Virus record (IMG/VR): IMGVR_UViG_3300046714_000131
Coordinates: 1 to 48,571 of that record
DNA length: 48,571 nucleotides
Source of the DNA: a virus
Strand: one strand, 5' to 3'
The translations under genes were made by a program, and so were the position numbers. Shown here piece after piece: positions 37,601 through 45,788 of this stretch (positions within the stretch are counted from its first letter, which is position 1; every line of letters starts with the position of its first letter). The notes beneath the pieces were generated by a model. It did not search any database. It had not been told where the DNA came from and saw only the letters and a program-made list of their open reading frames with translations.

Positions 37601-38593
37601 GCGCCAGCGCAAGATCTCGATGCCGTCATTGACCTCGGCCTGCGCCATGTCCGTCTCGTCCACCTCGTCTCCTCGATACCAGTCCCAGATCCTCCGCTTG
37701 GAGTTCGTGAGCTGGAGAGGCGTCCAGTCCTCCGAGTCCGGCGCGAACGTCGGATACTTCGGATCAGGGTCGCGGAAGAAGAAGGCGGTCGTGTCGCCCG
37801 CAGGCTCGCAGGCCACGACCACGCTGCCGTCCTTCTTGACGGCGATGGAGTTCACCGGGTACGGCACGCGCCACGCCTGCGACTCCTCGGGATTCGGGTC
37901 GTCGAAGAACTCGTAGATGCGAACGTAGGCCTTCTTGCGGTCGGGCCTGTTCTGACAGGTGTAGAGCTTGTCGAGCGTGACGACGACATCCTCGATGTAC
38001 GCCTTCGTCTCGATCTCCCAGAGCTTCTGCGTCTTGCCGTCGAGGAGCTGTTCGAAGCAGAAGAGCTTCGCCTTGTCCTGCTCGCCGCCGGCCGAGACGC
38101 CGACGATCACGAGATCGAACTCGTCCACCGCGAGCGCGCGGCAGGTGTGGTTCGGATCTGCGACCGGGACCGAGAGCTGCCAGACCTTTTCGCCATCTGC
38201 CGAGTACTTGAAGATCGTCGTGCCGGTCAGGGCGTAGACGTTGCCCTGCCTGTCCGTCTTGACGTTCACGACGCTGTTCGCACCAGAGCTGACGTCGGTC
38301 GCCACCTCCCACGTCGCCGTCTCCGAGCCGGAGGCGATGGCCGTGTAGGTCACATGGCGGTTGTCCACCGTGTAGCTGATGAGGTCTGCGACTTTCGTCC
38401 CGATCGTCTTCAACGGCGCCGTCAGGTACTTCGTCTGACCGGAACGCTGCGAACCGCGCATCCGCTGGTTGGTCGGATCCTGTGCGCGCACGTTCTGGTA
38501 CTCGCGGGCTGAGTTCGCCGGCTGGTCCGAGAAACTCCACGCCTCCACGAGACCGCCGAACGGCCACTTGATCGGTAGCTGTGACTCTGCCAT
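34691..38593 (-). CDS. Tail nozzle protein (gp12-like) with inserted lectin-like domain
   Basis: A 1300-residue protein that should form the distal tail nozzle of a short-tailed phage. The N terminus (about 1-310) and the central part show beta-propeller blades (NSVVNVKTDRQGNVYALTG, NSIAVKKDGSVVVAC). The segment NWFMSKKDDPTNYDFFPATP with ILIFGGDHSIWMLVGDP (about 960-1030) is typical of gp12-like nozzles. Residues about 320-600 interrupt the propeller with a LamG/concanavalin-like domain (WRDRTENGRN ... FLEIVVLDKKTRSSSVDGV), probably carbohydrate-binding. At 1300 residues it is far longer than T7 gp12 (about 790). The ATG overlaps the adaptor stop. Confidence 0.82.
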   Translation of the reverse strand: MAESQLPIKWPFGGLVEAWSFSDQPANSAREYQNVRAQDPTNQRMRGSQRSGQTKYLTAPLKTIGTKVADLISYTVDNRHVTYTAIASGSETATWEVATDVSSGANSVVNVKTDRQGNVYALTGTTIFKYSADGEKVWQLSVPVADPNHTCRALAVDEFDLVIVGVSAGGEQDKAKLFCFEQLLDGKTQKLWEIETKAYIEDVVVTLDKLYTCQNRPDRKKAYVRIYEFFDDPNPEESQAWRVPYPVNSIAVKKDGSVVVACEPAGDTTAFFFRDPDPKYPTFAPDSEDWTPLQLTNSKRRIWDWYRGDEVDETDMAQAEVNDGIEILRWRDRTENGRNFKADVAGGDNGPVLALDACLEHKGIRFSSPTTAQPFQVLKTDPNYSIQQSLADGQRSMVPTYVDSQFFVLLAIRPSSTTPDTSGGSGAVPRWVWGTDKDNQFAGGRSHILYLNSASALTNPSASAGSMAWIQGPNGVQSGGDGTAGSVKSFTFTPAATDPDVLLVSMLHDGGVGTTGSFLALNGNPLTTDIFDADAQNNSLQPSYLGAVKAFDAFVPALPTVNGFLGDFLEIVVLDKKTRSSSVDGVLSYDQLEWSSTPGSQTINEHTLLTGWAAHRFGCQLRLPKSTDSFPHPFGLTGSSPDYLSGPPNQAGTGVNTAQALANKRFGCVVKYSPEGKIQWCANEMELESAARSGGYGYAVAVNSDGNIYSLGPDPTGAAGNHVQVRLIIDQGTDFSLSATGAWSTAYPSNLNQTYEFPRIDVDEFDNLYIPFPHRSPTAAGYRVYKKDGTLLHDGITGPETASYCIAVDRRIPDYRNDLTDKTVEHVIVGTNQADVGTDNLHKMRLVSSAQVSGSPRSLVTLGVSGGDIVVFTPSGVTTPTGGSGALDSTARYVQSATLYKKAYWTDGRQYKQYNAVDNEVTEYKCLSAGAIPSRCALIEMWRGRIVLARSADEPHNWFMSKKDDPTNYDFFPATPTETDAVAGNNSAAGLCPDIINTLVPYSEDILIFGGDHSIWMLVGDPAAGGRLELVSDITGMAFGRPWCKDPNGVLYFVGSRGGMFRWLPGAKPERISATKIERQLQDIDFASYYVRLVWNYQDDGIHIFQCPFEDGGTQVSHWFWEQGSDAFTKDLFGTSSVTNIQPCSVMVVDGDDVDDRVLLIGGEDGQVRRWDPDARSDDTRTDGTTKIAIDSIVTIFPIQPDAESVTGMETEFYGLTVNLADAGDGCRYELFSSDEPEDFGQARRNGVLRPGRNAPIWERVTGTYCGIRLRNAAVEERWAYERGYVYAVPAGMARVRARN

Positions 38594-39537
38594 CAGATCG
38601 GGGGGTCGATGCGGGAGGTCGTCTCGTAGAAGTTGGAGCGAGCGCGGTTGCGCCGCCAGATCACAGGACCTCCGTTCCGGAGCGTCCCGAAGTAGGGCTG
38701 GATGTTCCCATCCGAGCGTCTCGCCGCCACGAAGAGCGGCCCCACATCGATCTCGGCCAAGCGTGCCGTGAGCGAACCTTGGTCCTCACGGACGTAGGCG
38801 CGAGCGAACGCGCGCACGAGCTGCACGAGGAGCGCCTCCACGAACTCGGGCACATCAACGCTCGTGTTGTCGGTCGAAAGCCTCGCCCAGCGCGCACGGT
38901 AGAAGAGGCGGAACGCTCCCGTGACGTTGCTACCGCTCGCCGGCCCGATCTCGAGGATGGGCGTGGGCGGGCTGCCGACGTAGGAGACGGCGCCGTACCA
39001 GTAGCTGTCGTTCGGGCCGTCGATATTCCGGCGCTCGAGCACCTCCGTCAGGCTGGAGAGCGTGATCCGTCGCTGGATCGAGGTGGTGCCGACGATCGAG
39101 ATGATGTCCCGGAGGTCATCCGGGAGGTCGATCGAGTAGGGCTGGAGCGTGAAGTCCACGTCCGTCGCGTCAGCGCCGATCGAGGTCGTGAGCGTCACCG
39201 CGTTCGCCGAGACGCGGCTGGCGAGCGTGTAGAAGCCCGTCGTGACCGTCCCGTCCGTGATCTCGATCTGGTCGCCGTCCACGAAGGTGTAGTCCGTGAA
39301 CGCCCCAGTGCTCGTCAGGGTGAGCGTGGAACTGACCCAGGTGGCGTCCGTCCCGCTCGTCGTGCCCCGCAGGGAGAGCAGCGTGGAGCGTCCCTGAGCC
39401 CAGCGCCATGCGTGCATCGAGTGGAGGTGCTCGCCGGCCTGGTTGATGACCGAGATGGGGTCAAGGTCCGACGGCAGCTCAGACCCGCCCAGGGTGTCCC
39501 GGACGTGATCCAGGAGGTGCTTCAAAATGAGCGCCAT
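38593..39537 (-). CDS. Head-to-tail adaptor (gp11-like)
   Basis: A 314-residue protein beginning with LKHLLDHVRDTLGG, INQAGEHLHSMHAWRWAQG, the helical start and WxW motif typical of podovirus adaptor proteins (T7 gp11-like, connecting portal and nozzle). The rest is a beta-sandwich-like insertion (TLTLTSTGAFTDYTFVDGD) and a helical C terminus. It follows a terminator-like hairpin and is coupled to the nozzle gene, so the tail genes may be transcribed separately from the capsid genes. Confidence 0.8.
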   Translation of the reverse strand: MALILKHLLDHVRDTLGGSELPSDLDPISVINQAGEHLHSMHAWRWAQGRSTLLSLRGTTSGTDATWVSSTLTLTSTGAFTDYTFVDGDQIEITDGTVTTGFYTLASRVSANAVTLTTSIGADATDVDFTLQPYSIDLPDDLRDIISIVGTTSIQRRITLSSLTEVLERRNIDGPNDSYWYGAVSYVGSPPTPILEIGPASGSNVTGAFRLFYRARWARLSTDNTSVDVPEFVEALLVQLVRAFARAYVREDQGSLTARLAEIDVGPLFVAARRSDGNIQPYFGTLRNGGPVIWRRNRARSNFYETTSRIDPPI

Positions 39538-39552
39538 GGATGGGTCTCAAGG

Positions 39553-39591
39553 AAAAGGCCCTGCCCCCGCTAGGAGGACGGGAGCAGGGCC
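39553..39591 (-). terminator. Intrinsic terminator between capsid and tail genes
   Basis: On the minus strand GGCCCTGC (39591-39584) pairs with its complement at 39564-39557, extended by an inner CCCG/CGGG stem, and is followed by TTTT (39556-39553). It lies after the stop at 39622 and would partly end capsid-operon transcripts before the adaptor gene. Confidence 0.8.
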
Positions 39592-39621
39592 AGCGAGGAG
39601 CGCGAAGGGGGGATGGTCGGT

Positions 39622-40209
39622 CTAGCTGATCGCGGCAGGGGGCCGGTGCGGCGCGAAGAGCCCTTGGTGCAGGAAGACCTTCTTCAGCCGCTTCGTGGTC
39701 AACGCCGCGTTCGAAGTGGCGAGGTAGGTCGCCACCGCGCTCTCGGTAGTGGCCACGTCCGGGTCGAAGGTGTTGATGCGGGCGGTGCCGTTCGATCCGT
39801 AGACCGAGAGCGGCGAGCCGGGCTTGCAGGTGGTCGTGCTGGATCGGGCGACGTAGGCGTCCACGAAGCCGAAGAAGCAACAGGAGACGATCGCGTTGTC
39901 GCTGATCGACGTGTCCATGACGACGCCGAAGCAGCCGCCGCGTTGGATCGAGGAGCCGATCGTCGTGCTCGAGATCGGGTCGATGACCGTGTTCCACACG
40001 GTGTCGTTGGAGGCACCGGGGATGTAGCTATTCGCGTCGTTCGTGGCCGCCTCTGTGGCCTCGCCAGGCGTCCAGGCAAGCTGGACGACATCGCCCTTGC
40101 TGAGCGTGTGTCCGGTTCGATTCCAGCATCGCGCGCGGTCGCGAATCGGCGAGACCCCGCCTCCGGTCACGTCCGGAATCTTGGTCGGCTTCTCGAAGAA
40201 GATACCCAT
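39622..40209 (-). CDS. Structural protein next to the capsid gene
   Basis: A 195-residue product with a good AAGGAG ribosome-binding site. It is beta-rich with several cysteines (RCWNRTGHTLSKGDVVQLAW, NAIVSCCFFGFVDAYV), a composition usual for decoration or head-completion proteins encoded just after the major capsid protein. The N terminus (GIFFEKPTKIPDVTGGG) is flexible. No family named. It is followed by a terminator. Confidence 0.65.
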   Translation of the reverse strand: MGIFFEKPTKIPDVTGGGVSPIRDRARCWNRTGHTLSKGDVVQLAWTPGEATEAATNDANSYIPGASNDTVWNTVIDPISSTTIGSSIQRGGCFGVVMDTSISDNAIVSCCFFGFVDAYVARSSTTTCKPGSPLSVYGSNGTARINTFDPDVATTESAVATYLATSNAALTTKRLKKVFLHQGLFAPHRPPAAIS

Positions 40210-40236
40210 AGTTGTCTTGTCTCCTTCTAGGGGATG

Positions 40237-41508
40237 TCAGGCGTAGAGGTTCGGGCCGGTGCCGCCAGCGATGTAGAGGTCGCCGGAACCGCCGGGGCGG
40301 ATGAGGCACTGCCGCTGACGGCTGGTGCAGATCATGTTGCCCCAGATGAAGACCGGCATGACGAACGTGTCCGGATCGTTGAAGTGCTCACGCACCTTGC
40401 CGCGCTCGAAGAACATATCCTCGTCGAAGACGGGGTACAGGTAGTTCGAGTTGATGAAGTAGTAGCGCGGACCCGTCGGGTACAGCGCGGCGCTGTCGCT
40501 CTCGGCCACGTTGTTCGTGATCGTGCCCGCCGTGCCGGCCGGGTACAGCGTCGCGGTCTGGAGCGCCGTGACGTACTTCACCGGGATGAAGTTGAAGGAC
40601 GGATCCGTGAAGGCCGAGTCTTGGCGACCAGCGATCACGAAGAGGTCCTGCGAGGCGCGCAGCGCGATCGTGTAGGCGAGCTGTCCCGCCTCCGACGTGA
40701 AGATCTGCTGGTTGTTGTAGGCCGGATCCGAGAAGTACTCGCCCTGCATCGGCGGCTTCTCGAAGTGGACCTTCTTCCAGGCCTTGTCGAGCGCCACGAG
40801 GATCGTGTTCGGACCGACAAGGGAACCGTTCGACACGATCGCGTTTGAGTAGACGACGACCGGGTGCTTGAAGCGGTCCTGGCCACGGATCGTGCTCGTC
40901 GGGTCGATGCCCTCGATCGTGGTGAAGGCGTTGCCCGCCGTGCCCGTGTTGTTGTACAGGCCGTTCGTGTACTCGTTGACGAACGAGGGGATGTTGTAGA
41001 AGCGCCCCTCGGTGCCGCCTGCGGCGGCCTCGATCTCGGCGCCGTCCGGCTCGCTCCACTGGTAGGCCTCGTCGAAGTCCCAGTAGTCCGTCCACATCTG
41101 CTGCTCGAGGTGGCGGCGATGATCCACGAACTGGTGGAACATCTTGGTCGGGTCGCCCGAGCGTGCGCCCTCGTTGAGCATGATGGCTTGACGCGTCCAG
41201 GCCATGTGCGTCTCGCGGAAGCGCATCTTCACCGCGCCGTGGACGAGCTTCTGTGGCTGACTCCAGGTGCGCGTCTCACCGGGCTGGACGTGCTTCGTGA
41301 CCTGGCCGGTCTGGAAGAACGTGGCGAAGCGGATCTCGGATCCGCCTGACACCATCTTCTTCATGCCACGGTCGCCGCCCATCAACGCACCCGTCGAGTA
41401 GGTGCGGAAGAGCTGCGCGTCGTTCACCACGTCGCTCGGCGACGTGATGTACAGAGGCCCCTGGGCCTCCATGAAGTTGTTGTACAGGGTGACTGAAAGT
41501 CCAGACAT
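40237..41508 (-). CDS. Major capsid protein
   Basis: A 423-residue protein, placed between scaffold and head-completion genes. The N-terminal arm is followed by FATFFQTGQVTKHVQPGETR, a long helix with HQFVDHRRHLEQQMW, and large beta regions with Gly/Asn loops (SFVNEYTNGLYNNTGTAGNA). The size and position fit an HK97-fold capsid, and the C terminus (RQRQCLIRPGGSGDLY) is like those of T7/N4-like relatives. The ATG has AAGGA 8-12 bases upstream. This call relies mainly on gene order and composition. Confidence 0.8.
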   Translation of the reverse strand: MSGLSVTLYNNFMEAQGPLYITSPSDVVNDAQLFRTYSTGALMGGDRGMKKMVSGGSEIRFATFFQTGQVTKHVQPGETRTWSQPQKLVHGAVKMRFRETHMAWTRQAIMLNEGARSGDPTKMFHQFVDHRRHLEQQMWTDYWDFDEAYQWSEPDGAEIEAAAGGTEGRFYNIPSFVNEYTNGLYNNTGTAGNAFTTIEGIDPTSTIRGQDRFKHPVVVYSNAIVSNGSLVGPNTILVALDKAWKKVHFEKPPMQGEYFSDPAYNNQQIFTSEAGQLAYTIALRASQDLFVIAGRQDSAFTDPSFNFIPVKYVTALQTATLYPAGTAGTITNNVAESDSAALYPTGPRYYFINSNYLYPVFDEDMFFERGKVREHFNDPDTFVMPVFIWGNMICTSRQRQCLIRPGGSGDLYIAGGTGPNLYA

Positions 41509-41511
41509 GGA

Positions 41512-42363
41512 TCAATCCTTGGTGGCTTGGCGGGAGATCGCCTTCGCACCCGCGAGGTCATCCGGATGCTTGCGGAGGTGGTCGAAGATGGCGCGGGCCT
41601 TCTGGTCCACGTTGAGCTTGCGCTCCTGTTTCGTGCGGCCCGGCTGCGTGGGCTGGCTGGCCGCGATGCGGCTGGCCTCCTCCACGTCTTCCACCGAGGG
41701 GAGTTCAGGCGCGCTCTTGCGCCCGTACAGGAGTTGCGCGATGTCGTCGTACGCCTCTTCGGCCGAGTCGTACTTGTCCTGGTTATCGCGCATCGCCAGT
41801 TCGGCTTGCGCCTTCACGATGCCCCAGGCGCCGTCGCCTTCCTCGCCCTTGAGCTGAGGGTACGTCTCCGAGAGGCGCGAGCGATTGGTGCGCGCGATCT
41901 GGGAGCGTCCGCGCTTCATCCCGTCCTCGAGCATCTTCTCGATCTGCTCGATGCGGCGCTCGCGCGGCTCGACGAGGGCCTTCAGCGCCCGGCCGAGGGT
42001 CTTCCCCTCGTCCTCACCGAACTGCTCCATGAGCTGCGCCTGCACGGCCTCGAAGTCGCTGTCCTCGGTCTCGGGCTCGGGCTGTGCGCGCTCGGAGAGC
42101 AGGCGCTTCATCTCGGCCATCTCGGCCCGCATGGCCCGGAGATCCTCCTGGGCTTCCTGCTTGGGCTTCTCGGCCTTCGCTGGCTTGGGCTTCGGCTCCG
42201 CCTTGGGCTCGATTACGCGAGCGTCTTCCGGAACTTCCTCACCCTGCGCGATCTGATCCGCCTTCGTCTTCGCCAAGGCACCATCGAAGTTGGCCTTTGC
42301 CTCGGCGAACGCCTGCTCGGGAGTCTTCTGGGTGGGAGCCGCCTTCGTCGGTGTCTTGTCCAT
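41512..42363 (-). CDS. Scaffolding protein
   Basis: A 283-residue acidic, helical protein (ATG 42363; an in-frame TTG at 42372 is possible). Lys/Pro/Glu-rich N terminus (KAEPKPKPAKAEKPKQE), a long coiled coil (LRAMRAEMAEMKRLLSER) and a basic C-terminal helix (DQKARAIFDHLRKHP) follow the pattern of phage scaffolds, which template capsid assembly and exit through the portal. It lies directly upstream of the capsid gene, four bases apart. Confidence 0.85.
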   Translation of the reverse strand: MDKTPTKAAPTQKTPEQAFAEAKANFDGALAKTKADQIAQGEEVPEDARVIEPKAEPKPKPAKAEKPKQEAQEDLRAMRAEMAEMKRLLSERAQPEPETEDSDFEAVQAQLMEQFGEDEGKTLGRALKALVEPRERRIEQIEKMLEDGMKRGRSQIARTNRSRLSETYPQLKGEEGDGAWGIVKAQAELAMRDNQDKYDSAEEAYDDIAQLLYGRKSAPELPSVEDVEEASRIAASQPTQPGRTKQERKLNVDQKARAIFDHLRKHPDDLAGAKAISRQATKD

Positions 42364-42409
42364 CGAAGACAAGAAGTGACAGGGCTGCGGACAACGCCGC
42401 TACGATTCC

Positions 42410-42637
42410 TCAAGAATCAAAGCGAACGCGAGTCTGCTCTTTGTCCTGCAAGCGCTTGGCGATTTCCTGCGCTTCGTGGCGGCTCGTGAAGTACACGCGC
42501 CCCTTCAACGGGCCGCTCGGGATGTGACGGATCTTGCCCGAGCCATCGTCCCAGTCCTTCGGGATCTGGTAGCTGACGCCACCCTCGGCTCCGCCGCGCT
42601 TGTGGATCTCGAACCGATGTCGTCCGCCGCGCGCCAT
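42410..42637 (-). CDS. Small hypothetical protein between portal and scaffold
   Basis: A 75-residue basic protein (RHRFEIHKRGG, SYQIPKDWDDG, GPLKGRVYFTSRHEAQEIA) that starts immediately after the preceding stop. The EAQEIAKRLQ helix following a strand resembles small DNA-binding or DUF-type phage proteins. The role is unknown. Confidence 0.6.
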   Translation of the reverse strand: MARGGRHRFEIHKRGGAEGGVSYQIPKDWDDGSGKIRHIPSGPLKGRVYFTSRHEAQEIAKRLQDKEQTRVRFDS

Positions 42638-42898
42638 CTAGGCTCCTGTGCGTTGGCCACGGCCGCCTTTGCGGCCCTGGTACTTCTCTTCGAAGATGTC
42701 CGGGGCGCCATCGAGCCCGAGGTGCGCTCTGCGCCCGCCGAGGCGTGCATCCGGAGCGGGGCTCGCTCCAACCTTCTTCGGCGCATCTTCGATCGGGTGC
42801 ATCTTGTGCTCCTGCATCCCGGCCACATCGAGGCTGCGGCCGAAGGTCGGGATTAGGTCTTGGCCGTGCCCACGCTTGAACCGATTGCTGTTGTTCAT
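42638..42898 (-). CDS. Small hypothetical protein
   Basis: An 86-residue product, mostly disordered and rich in Arg, Gly and His (NNSNRFKRGHGQ, DARLGGRRAHLGL). It begins two bases after the upstream stop and ends directly before the next start. The gene order suggests an assembly factor between portal and scaffold. Low complexity limits confidence. Confidence 0.5.
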   Translation of the reverse strand: MNNSNRFKRGHGQDLIPTFGRSLDVAGMQEHKMHPIEDAPKKVGASPAPDARLGGRRAHLGLDGAPDIFEEKYQGRKGGRGQRTGA

Positions 42899-42900
42899 GG

Positions 42901-43110
42901 TCAGGAGTCCGGGACGAAGGGTTGCTTTCGTGCGCCTGCCCGTCGGTCCGTCTCGGCCCGAACGACGGAATCCCGCGCGGTTTCGGCCTTCATCTGCGCC
43001 TGCTCCTCCGCGCTTGCTGCGCAGGTCGTAGCGTTCTCCCAGCTCGGACGGGGCCGCTTCACGGCGTCCATCGAGGTGGCGAGCGTGTGTGAGCCTTGAG
43101 GTAGGGCCAT
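42901..43110 (-). CDS. Small hypothetical protein
   Basis: A 69-residue product with a helical, Ala/Glu/Arg-rich middle (AASAEEQAQMKAETARDSVV). It starts 9 bases after the upstream stop and ends 2 bases before the next start. Nothing else can be said of its function. Confidence 0.5.
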   Translation of the reverse strand: MALPQGSHTLATSMDAVKRPRPSWENATTCAASAEEQAQMKAETARDSVVRAETDRRAGARKQPFVPDS

Positions 43111-43119
43111 GGCGTTGTC

Positions 43120-43299
43120 TCAGTTCGGGAAGTTCGTCTGCGGGCCTGACTTCACACCCTGCTGCGTGATCGTCGAGCACTCGCAGGGGAAGACCGGCTT
43201 GACGCTCTTCGCCTCGCCCGCTTCGGCGGCAGCCTGGGAGGCCGTGCTGGGGGTCGTCTTCTTGTTGACGCCGCCCTGGAAGTTCATCTGGGTGGTCAT
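43120..43299 (-). CDS. Small hypothetical protein coupled to the portal gene
   Basis: The product has 59 residues with an ATG overlapping the portal stop (ATGA). A Thr/Ser/Ala-rich N terminus (QGGVNKKTTPSTASQ) precedes a CECS pair and a flexible tail. It is probably a minor virion-assembly peptide, but this is only from position. Confidence 0.5.
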   Translation of the reverse strand: MTTQMNFQGGVNKKTTPSTASQAAAEAGEAKSVKPVFPCECSTITQQGVKSGPQTNFPN

Positions 43300-45200
43300 G
43301 GGTTCACCTGTGACTGGTTGGAACTGGTCGTGCTGCTGGTCCCCGGCGCGCGGGGAGCCTTGTTCGCCTGCCCTCGGGCTGCGTTGCTGGCGGGGCGCGC
43401 GTTGCGCGAGAAGCCGGCCGGCGACTCGGAGGACTTGAGGGCCTGGAAGGGCTTGAAGTCGGCTGCAAGGCGCGGCTGGGGCGTCTGCTCGCCACCCTGG
43501 ATGCCCTGGAGGTTCATCTTCATCATCATCTGGCCGAAGGCCATCGCCTTCGGGAGGTTCACGATCCTAGCCCAAGACGGGTCGCGCCAGTTCTCAGCCT
43601 TGCGTGCGAGCACCTGATCCCATTCCACCCACGGGAGTTGCGGAATGAGCGGCGCGAAGGTGGCCAGCCACTGATCCTGCTGGGCGCTCATCTCCGCCTC
43701 TAGGAGCTCGGACGTGGCGCGCATGGAGATCGGCTCGACCTCGATGTCCATGTCCTCGAGTAGGTCGGCTGAGTCCATCCCGCCATTGAGCACGGGGTAC
43801 TCGATCGGCTCACCGGTCACGTCGTCGTGGAAGACGCCCTCCGCCTCCGGCCCGAGCGCGATGCGCGAGAGCGGGTGCATGGCGAGGTACCAGGCCTCCT
43901 TCTGCGCGATCGGCTTCACGACCGAGGTGATGAACTTCTCGGCCATATACCCCATCCGCTTGTTGGAGGACATGCTGGCGATCGAGGCCTCGGTCGCCGT
44001 GCTGGCGCCTGTCGCCTGCCCCTGTGCCGCCTCCGTGAGGCCGCTCGACTGTTCCAGGTTGTTCCGGAGGAGCTGGAGCATCTGGAGGTGCTGCGCGGTG
44101 ATGCCGCCCTTCTCCACGTCGCGGATTACCTTGTCGATGTCCTCGTGGCTCTCGAGCTCGAAGATGCCCTGGTCGTTGAACTCCGAGATCTTCTCCGCGA
44201 TGTCGGCGGCCGAACTCGAGGAGATGGCGATGCCCTTCTTGTAGTTGCGGATCGAGGCCACCGCCGCTGCCCACACCGAGTTGTGGATCTCCGCCTGCGC
44301 AGCGTTGGCTGCGAGCGGGGAGAGACTCACCACACGGTCCGGGACGTACAGGTAGCCGGAGAACGTGTACGGGCCGTCACGCGGTCCCCAGAACGGGCGT
44401 GGGGCGCGCAACTCTCCGCCGTTCCTGCCGACCGTGTAGATCGTCCCGTGGAAGCCACGCTGCGCCTCCGGGGTGAACTTGCGCCCCTTCTCGTCCTTCG
44501 CAGAGTCGAGTTCGGCCTCCGGCACCCAGATCTCCCAGAACTCGATCTCGTTGCGATCGTAGGTCTCGTTGAGCTCCTCGCCGCGTCCCTTGCGCTCCGG
44601 CGGCGTGCTGAGGAGCGCGATCGCCTGCTGGTCCCAGCCGCGATTCGGCTGCTCCTTCGCCTCACGCTGGAGGCTGTCAACGTCTCGGATGATGCGGTGC
44701 GCCTGGAAGCGACACTCGGCGTGCTGGATGGCGACCGGATCCCACACATAGTCCGTGAGGGACATACGCTTCGTCACCGGGCGGTAGGGCGGATCCTCGC
44801 GCTCGAGCATCCCCATCACTGGGCGCGGCGTCGTCATCGCCACGCAGTACTTGAACACCCAGTCCGTGCCGAGCTGCTCGATCGTGCGCTTGGCGTTCGT
44901 CAGCTCGAAGTTGCGGTTGACGGCGAGTTGCACCGCCTTGGCGAGCGCCGCCGCTGAGCCCTGCCTGGGCGTCTTGGTGCGGATGCGCGGGTTGCCCGAG
45001 GCCAGGATCGGCAGGAAGAGCGAGAGGTACTTGTAGGCGTGGTTGTCGAAGTCCACGTCCCCGTAGGTGCCCAGCCGATAGCCAGGCCCCACGAAGGCCG
45101 CGATCGACGTCTCGTAGGGCTGGCCAAGGAACTTGTCCCGGTGCTCTACGCCCTTGCGTACCTCGTCCCAGAGTCCTTCCGACGTGAGATCCAGCGCCAC
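43296..45200 (-). CDS. Portal protein
   Basis: A 634-residue protein that should form the dodecameric DNA channel at the capsid vertex. Segments typical of podovirus portals are present: DTHLARFLSLFLPILASG-like N-terminal helices (YKYLSLFLPILASGNPRI), the wing with SLTDYVWDPVAI, the stem helix TEASIASMSSNKRMGYMAEK preceded by GLTEAAQGQATGAST, and a Gln/Pro-rich C-terminal tail. The GTG start is 33 bases after the cytidylyltransferase stop. It lies about 3.4 kb from the terminase, which normally is adjacent. Confidence 0.85.
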   Translation of the reverse strand: MALDLTSEGLWDEVRKGVEHRDKFLGQPYETSIAAFVGPGYRLGTYGDVDFDNHAYKYLSLFLPILASGNPRIRTKTPRQGSAAALAKAVQLAVNRNFELTNAKRTIEQLGTDWVFKYCVAMTTPRPVMGMLEREDPPYRPVTKRMSLTDYVWDPVAIQHAECRFQAHRIIRDVDSLQREAKEQPNRGWDQQAIALLSTPPERKGRGEELNETYDRNEIEFWEIWVPEAELDSAKDEKGRKFTPEAQRGFHGTIYTVGRNGGELRAPRPFWGPRDGPYTFSGYLYVPDRVVSLSPLAANAAQAEIHNSVWAAAVASIRNYKKGIAISSSSAADIAEKISEFNDQGIFELESHEDIDKVIRDVEKGGITAQHLQMLQLLRNNLEQSSGLTEAAQGQATGASTATEASIASMSSNKRMGYMAEKFITSVVKPIAQKEAWYLAMHPLSRIALGPEAEGVFHDDVTGEPIEYPVLNGGMDSADLLEDMDIEVEPISMRATSELLEAEMSAQQDQWLATFAPLIPQLPWVEWDQVLARKAENWRDPSWARIVNLPKAMAFGQMMMKMNLQGIQGGEQTPQPRLAADFKPFQALKSSESPAGFSRNARPASNAARGQANKAPRAPGTSSTTSSNQSQVNP

Positions 45201-45233
45201 GCACGCGAAGGGTGGCGATTGAGGCGGCGTATG

Positions 45234-45788
45234 CTACGACTCCGCAAGGCGGCGTTCCGCCTCGGCGAAGTCCTCGGGCGTGTTCACCATCAGGTAGGAG
45301 GCGGGCACCAGATTGAGGTGCGGCGCTGCACGCTCGAACCAGTAGTAGCCCGCGTGGCTCCAGTCGGGCGGCTCCGTGGACTTGTCCGCTTCCTCCCAGT
45401 CCTGTTGCGTGCCGCAGTGCAGCGCGCGTGGGATGAAGGCTTTGCCAGCCTTGTGGACGGCGGCGGCAGCGATCCACTCGGCGCGCATGAATGGGGCGTC
45501 TCCACAGACCCGCACCAGCCGGTCTGGTTCGAGCTCGGCCGCCAGGCTCGTGTAGCGGCTCAGCACGTCCTCGAGCGAGCCCCTGCGGTACTCCATGCGC
45601 TGCTCCTCCAGCCAGCGCGCCAGCGGGTCATCCATGCGCGTGTCCGAGGTGAGAACCACGCGCCTCCAGGGGCCTCTGCAAGCGTCCCAGACGCGGCGCA
45701 GCATCGGGACGCCATGGAGGGGCATCAGGACCTTCCCCGGCAGCCTAGAGCTTCCTAGGCGCGCCTGGATCCCAACTACGATGCTCAT
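45234..45788 (-). CDS. SpsF/PseF-type cytidylyltransferase
   Basis: A 184-residue enzyme expected to activate a nonulosonic (or related) acid with CTP, giving a CMP-sugar. The nucleotide-binding loop IQARLGSSRLPGK (7-19), the segment SLEDVLSRY (71-79), and RVCGDAPF (93-100, with catalytic-type Asp97) match SpsF/PseF proteins of surface-polysaccharide pathways. Typical members are about 230 residues, so this is a compact form lacking part of the C-terminal dimerisation region. The ATG overlaps the preceding stop, and it is the last sugar gene before the portal. Confidence 0.85.
   Translation of the reverse strand: MSIVVGIQARLGSSRLPGKVLMPLHGVPMLRRVWDACRGPWRRVVLTSDTRMDDPLARWLEEQRMEYRRGSLEDVLSRYTSLAAELEPDRLVRVCGDAPFMRAEWIAAAAVHKAGKAFIPRALHCGTQQDWEEADKSTEPPDWSHAGYYWFERAAPHLNLVPASYLMVNTPEDFAEAERRLAES

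Noticed and set aside
37253-38512. Long plus-strand open frame opposite the nozzle gene
   Set aside because: Val/Leu/Arg-rich shadow of the opposite strand with no domain; similar shadows lie opposite the ejection, fibre and portal genes.
40108-40130. T-arm-like GGTTCGATTCC sequence
   Set aside because: It lies within a virion-protein gene and no acceptor, D or anticodon arm can be formed around it.
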